Below are positions 29,908 to 33,112 of a stretch of 33,112 nt of DNA, piece by piece. The notes beneath the pieces are model-generated. The model did not search any database. It saw only the letters and a program-made list of their open reading frames with translations, and was not told the origin of the DNA. The stretch is taken from NCBI GenBank assembly GCA_002309395.1, contig DBWU01000062.1:3339-36450 (forward strand), given 5' to 3'. Position 1 is the stretch's first letter, and each line of letters opens with the position of its first letter. The position numbers and the translations under genes are program-made. This DNA comes from Oscillospiraceae bacterium UBA1230. GTDB taxonomy: Bacteria > Bacillota > Clostridia > Oscillospirales > Oscillospiraceae.

Positions 29908-31494
29908 TCAGCGCGCCGGCCCCGATACGATGCGCTCCGCCGCGCGCATTCCGTCCGCCGCGGCGGAGAGGATACCGCCGGCGTATCCGGCGCCCTCGCC
30001 GCAGGGATACAGTCCCCGCAACCGGCTCTCGCCCTCTTCGTTTCGCAAGATCCGCACCGGTGAGGAGGAGCGGCTCTCCACCGCTGTCAACAGCGCGTCG
30101 CCCCGGGCAAAGCCCGGCAGCTTCCGTGCCAGAAGCGGCAGCGCCTCGGCGATACTTTCCGCCACGAAGGGCGGCAGGCATCGGCGCAAGTCGGTATAGA
30201 CCACGCCCGGACGGTACGAGGGCAGTACGCGCCCCGGCGCCGTGGACGGTCTTCCGGCGAGGAAATCCTCCACGCGCTGACACGGCGCGCGGTAATCGCC
30301 GCCGCCCAGCGCAAACGCATCCCGTTCCAACCGGCGCTGGAACGCCACGCCTGCCAGCGGATCCGTACCGCCGAAATCCTCCGGCGTCACGTTCACCAGC
30401 AGGGCGCCGTTGCAGTTCTCCCCGTCACGGGCGTATTCGCTCATGCCGTTGGTCACCACGCCGCCCTGCTCCGACGATGACGCCACCACCGCGCCGCCGG
30501 GACAGACGCAGAAGGAAAACACACTGCGCCCCGACGGCAGATGACACGCCAGCTTATAGGAAGCCGCCCCCAGACACGGATGGGAGGCGAAATCGTGGTA
30601 CCGCGCCGCGTCGATATCCGCCTGGCGGTGCTCGATCCGCACGCCCACGGCAAACGGCTTCGCCTCCATCGGCACGCCGAGCTGATACAGCATGGAAAAC
30701 GTATCCCTCGCGCTATGTCCCGGCGAGAGCACCACCTGCCTGGCGGGCAGGGTGTAGCGCCCCTCCGGCGCGGTGATCTCCAGCGCGTCTACGGCGCCGC
30801 CTCTGACCGTGATGCCGTCCAGCCGGTGGCAAAACCGGATCTCCGCGCCGTACTCCGTCAGCGTGCGGCGGAGGTTTTGCAGCGTGAGATACAGCCGGTC
30901 GGTGCCGACGTGGGGCATGGCGTCCGTCAAAATAGACGCGGGCGCGCCGCACTGCACCAACTGCTCCAGGATCCAGCGGTGTCGCATATCACGGGTGCCG
31001 GTATTCAGTTTCCCGTCGGAAAAAGCGCCGGCGCCGCCTTCCCCGAACTGCACGTTGGACTCCGTGGAAAGCGCGCCGCCGCCCCAGAAAGCCAGCACGT
31101 CCCGTCGGCGCTGTTCCACGCGTTCGCCCCGTTCCAGCAGGATCGGGCGCAGACCGCACCGCGCCAGTACCAGCGTGGCAAACAGCCCCGCAGGTCCCGC
31201 GCCCACCACCACCGGGCGTATCTCTCCCGGCGCGGCGCCCACAGGCAGGGCGTACTCCTCCGGCGCGTAGAGCGATACGCGCCGGTCCGGGCGGCGCAGG
31301 ATGCGTCCCTCGTCCGGCACGCTCACCGCCACGGTGTATACCAGCTCCACGCCGGCGCGTGCGTCCACAGCGCGACGCAGTACGGTCAAAGACCGGATCT
31401 CCTCCGGCGCCACGCGCAGGATTCGGGCGGCGCGCAGGCGCAGCAGATCTTCCGGCTCGTCCGGCGGCAACCGGAGCTGATCGACTCGCAGCAT
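29908..31494 (-). CDS. FAD-dependent oxidoreductase (COG2509-type)
   Basis: A 528-residue flavoprotein. Residues 1-90 form a small N-terminal domain ('LRLPPDEPEDLLRLRAARIL', abridged), then the dinucleotide-binding 'VVVGAGPAGLFA' (96-106) with 'ILLERGERVEQRR'. Family hallmarks are 'STESNVQFGEGGAGAFSDGKL' (abridged), 'GHSARDTF' and, near the end, 'LYPCGEGAGYAGGI'. This large uncharacterised family (NAD(P)/FAD-dependent, COG2509) is common in Clostridia; its substrate is unknown. The start at 31494 follows GGAGGAAAAACG. Divergent from the htrA-type gene; the intervening 170 bp contain the htrA promoter. Confidence 0.88.
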   Translation of the reverse strand: MLRVDQLRLPPDEPEDLLRLRAARILRVAPEEIRSLTVLRRAVDARAGVELVYTVAVSVPDEGRILRRPDRRVSLYAPEEYALPVGAAPGEIRPVVVGAGPAGLFATLVLARCGLRPILLERGERVEQRRRDVLAFWGGGALSTESNVQFGEGGAGAFSDGKLNTGTRDMRHRWILEQLVQCGAPASILTDAMPHVGTDRLYLTLQNLRRTLTEYGAEIRFCHRLDGITVRGGAVDALEITAPEGRYTLPARQVVLSPGHSARDTFSMLYQLGVPMEAKPFAVGVRIEHRQADIDAARYHDFASHPCLGAASYKLACHLPSGRSVFSFCVCPGGAVVASSSEQGGVVTNGMSEYARDGENCNGALLVNVTPEDFGGTDPLAGVAFQRRLERDAFALGGGDYRAPCQRVEDFLAGRPSTAPGRVLPSYRPGVVYTDLRRCLPPFVAESIAEALPLLARKLPGFARGDALLTAVESRSSSPVRILRNEEGESRLRGLYPCGEGAGYAGGILSAAADGMRAAERIVSGPAR

Positions 31495-31535
31495 CGTTTT
31501 TCCTCCGTTCAAAAAAAACAAAAAAACTTTTGCTT

Positions 31536-31571
31536 TTTTAAGATTGTTTTAAGATTGGTGATTATGATAAT
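31536..31571 (+). promoter_or_regulatory. Promoter of the HtrA gene with a TTTAAG-N5-TTTAAG direct repeat
   Basis: TTGTTT (31544-31549), a 16-bp spacer and GATAAT (31566-31571) form a plausible promoter. Two perfect tandem copies of the 11-mer TTTTAAGATTG (31536-31546 and 31547-31557) cover its -35 region. They give TTTAAG-N5-TTTAAG, the published binding consensus of the streptococcal response regulator CiaR, which controls htrA there. Confidence 0.65.
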
Positions 31572-31663
31572 ACTTACAAAGGGACACGCGGCGCGGTGTC
31601 AGGCACATGATACCATACTCCGTCCGCCGCCACAAGTACCATCACAGGAAAAGAGGAATCTAT

Positions 31664-33007
31664 ATGACGAACGAATTTGACCCCCGGTCCAACGAGTATC
31701 ACTTCACCCGTGAGGAAGGACTGCCGCGTGACGACTACCGCGGCTACTATACCCCCGCCGCTCCGGCAGAGAGCGCCAAACCCCCGAAACGCCGCGTCTG
31801 GCGCGTGGCGGCGCTGGTGCTGGCGGCCGTACTGCTGGCAGGCGCCTGCGGTTACGGCGGCGCGGCGCTCTACCGCTCCGTCTCTGTCGGCGCCAAGACC
31901 GCCACGGTGCAGCAGAGCAGCCGCGAGGCGGTACAGGTCTCCGTCAAACGGGTAGACGGTCAGACCCAGATGACCCCCTCCGAGGTATACGCCGCCACCG
32001 TCAATTCCGTGGTATCCATCAACTGCTCCGCCACCTCCACCAACGTGTTCGGTCAGCGGGTGGAGAGCGCCTCCTCCGGCAGCGGCTTTATCATCACCGC
32101 CGACGGGTATATCGTCACCAACTACCACGTGATCTCCGGCGCCGCCTCCATCTCCGTCACCCTCTATAACGGCGACACCTACACCGCCTCGCTGGTAGGC
32201 GGCGACAGCGACTACGATACCGCCGTTTTGAAGATCGAAGCCACCGGCTTGAGCGCCGTAACGCTGGGCAGCAACGCCGACATGAACGTGGGCGACACGG
32301 TGCTGGCGATCGGCAACCCTCTGGGCGAGCTGACCTTCTCCATGAGTCAGGGCATCGTGTCCTGCCTCGACCGCGCCATCAACGTGGACGGCACGCCGTT
32401 CAATATGATCCAGGTGGACTGCTCCATCAACCCCGGTAACTCCGGCGGTCCGCTGGTAAACCTCTACGGCGAGGTGGTGGGCATCGTCTCCGCCAAGTAT
32501 TCCAGCTATTCCTCCACCACCGTGGAAGGTCTTGGCTTTGCCATCCCCATGGATGACGTGCAGACGGTGATCACCGATATCATGGAAAACGGCGAGGTAT
32601 CCGACAAGGCGTATCTGGCGATCAACGCCGGCACCCTCACCGAGTCCATGGCGGCGCAGTACGGCATTGACATCACCAAGGGCGTGTTCGTATTCTCCAG
32701 CATCGCCGGCGGCGCGGGCGAAAAGGCCGGTTTGAAGCTGGGCGACGTGATCACCAAGGTAGATGACACGGAGATCACCTCCATGGAGGATCTCAGCCGC
32801 GCCAAGAAGAGCTATAAGGCGGGCGACACCGCCACGCTCACCGTGTATCGGGAACGGCAGTATATCACGCTGACCATCACCTTTGACGCCCAGCCTCAGG
32901 TCACCGGCTCCGCCGAGGAGACGCCCGATAACGGCGGCGGCAACAGCCAGATCCCGAACAACTGGGAGGATTTCTACAACTATTTCTTCGGTAACCGCGG
33001 CTGGTAA
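31664..33007 (+). CDS. HtrA/DegP-type membrane-anchored serine protease
   Basis: A 447-residue envelope quality-control protease. A short cytoplasmic N-terminus rich in charged residues precedes one transmembrane helix (about 46-70). The trypsin-like protease domain (about 105-300) has catalytic H155 ('TNYHVIS'), D185 ('SDYDTAVLK') and S260 ('NPGNSGGPL'). A single PDZ domain (about 335-425) contains 'GVFVFSSIAGGAGEKAGLKLGD' (abridged), and a Gly/Asn-rich tail follows. I chose the ATG at 31664 because AAAGAGGAA precedes it. The single-PDZ, membrane-anchored form is typical of Gram-positive HtrA. The promoter carries a CiaR-box-like repeat. Confidence 0.93.
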   Translation: MTNEFDPRSNEYHFTREEGLPRDDYRGYYTPAAPAESAKPPKRRVWRVAALVLAAVLLAGACGYGGAALYRSVSVGAKTATVQQSSREAVQVSVKRVDGQTQMTPSEVYAATVNSVVSINCSATSTNVFGQRVESASSGSGFIITADGYIVTNYHVISGAASISVTLYNGDTYTASLVGGDSDYDTAVLKIEATGLSAVTLGSNADMNVGDTVLAIGNPLGELTFSMSQGIVSCLDRAINVDGTPFNMIQVDCSINPGNSGGPLVNLYGEVVGIVSAKYSSYSSTTVEGLGFAIPMDDVQTVITDIMENGEVSDKAYLAINAGTLTESMAAQYGIDITKGVFVFSSIAGGAGEKAGLKLGDVITKVDDTEITSMEDLSRAKKSYKAGDTATLTVYRERQYITLTITFDAQPQVTGSAEETPDNGGGNSQIPNNWEDFYNYFFGNRGW

Positions 33008-33023
33008 GCAACGCCTTTTCCGC

Positions 33024-33061
33024 CGTCCCCCGTCCCGTTTCCGGACGGGGGACGTTTTTTT
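33024..33061 (+). terminator. Terminator of the HtrA gene
   Basis: CGTCCCCCGTCC (33024-33035) pairs with GGACGGGGGACG (33043-33054), followed by seven T. Confidence 0.93.
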
Positions 33062-33076
33062 GCCGGAGGCGACCAC

Positions 33077-33105
33077 TTGCGCTTTGATGCGGAAAATGGT
33101 ATAAT
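33077..33105 (+). promoter_or_regulatory. Promoter leading out of the window
   Basis: TTGCGC at 33077-33082, a 17-bp spacer and perfect TATAAT at 33100-33105. The gene it drives lies beyond the window. Confidence 0.7.
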
Positions 33106-33112
33106 TTCGGGT

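Noticed and set aside
31574..33076. A 500-residue minus-strand open frame
   Set aside because: It is antisense to the HtrA gene, whose catalytic triad and PDZ domain are unambiguous; the antisense frame is Gly/His/Val-rich and starts inside a terminator.
1..33112. CRISPR arrays, insertion sequences, prophage genes
   Set aside because: No regularly spaced repeats, transposase or phage proteins were seen on either strand.

Overview
The window is GC-rich DNA with consensus sigma-A promoters, strong AGGAGG-type ribosome binding sites, Obg, RNase Y, the Firmicutes-type L21-Prp-L27 operon, TmcAL and cobalamin riboswitches. This points to an anaerobic Clostridia bacterium, most likely a gut Oscillospiraceae/Ruminococcaceae relative; the species cannot be named from sequence alone. 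Genes are dense on both strands and I see no insertion sequences, phage genes or CRISPR arrays.

Layout. 1-300: the 3' end of a tRNA-like gene, a shared terminator and tRNA-Ser(GGA). 320-3273: a DUF3298 protein facing a TrkA/YihY pair. 3354-14289: an eleven-gene minus-strand operon for the anaerobic corrin pathway (cbiD-F-G-H-J-ET-A-B-cobD-cbiP-cbiC), mostly with start/stop overlaps, behind a cobalamin-riboswitch-like leader ending in a terminator that also covers the cbiD ribosome binding site. 14512-22833: two consecutive plus-strand transcription units, each behind its own promoter and canonical cobalamin riboswitch. The first encodes a lipoprotein form of the cobaltochelatase CbiK and a small exported protein. 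The second encodes a membrane-anchored surface protein, a substrate-binding lipoprotein, a FecCD-type permease, an ATPase with an extra C-terminal domain, and a three-repeat surface protein ending in a sortase-type SPNTG signal. 22834-23267: non-coding palindromes. 23268-28110: tmcAL, a small Cys-rich protein, obgE, a 58-residue protein, rpmA-prp-rplU and an acetyltransferase. 28181-33112: rny, a FAD oxidoreductase, an HtrA protease and a promoter leading out of the window.

How it fits together. Divergent promoters at 14466-14540 drive de novo corrin synthesis to the left and envelope proteins to the right, all apparently B12-repressible. The rightward genes look like a Gram-positive surface relay for a corrinoid or related tetrapyrrole: wall-anchored repeats, membrane-anchored domains, a binding lipoprotein and an ABC importer, plus an extracytoplasmic chelatase. 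Several of the surface proteins share a domain I can define by motifs (DGTYT, an MFKV-like motif, a C-terminal WY pair) but cannot assign to a named family. This is the most interesting content of the window.
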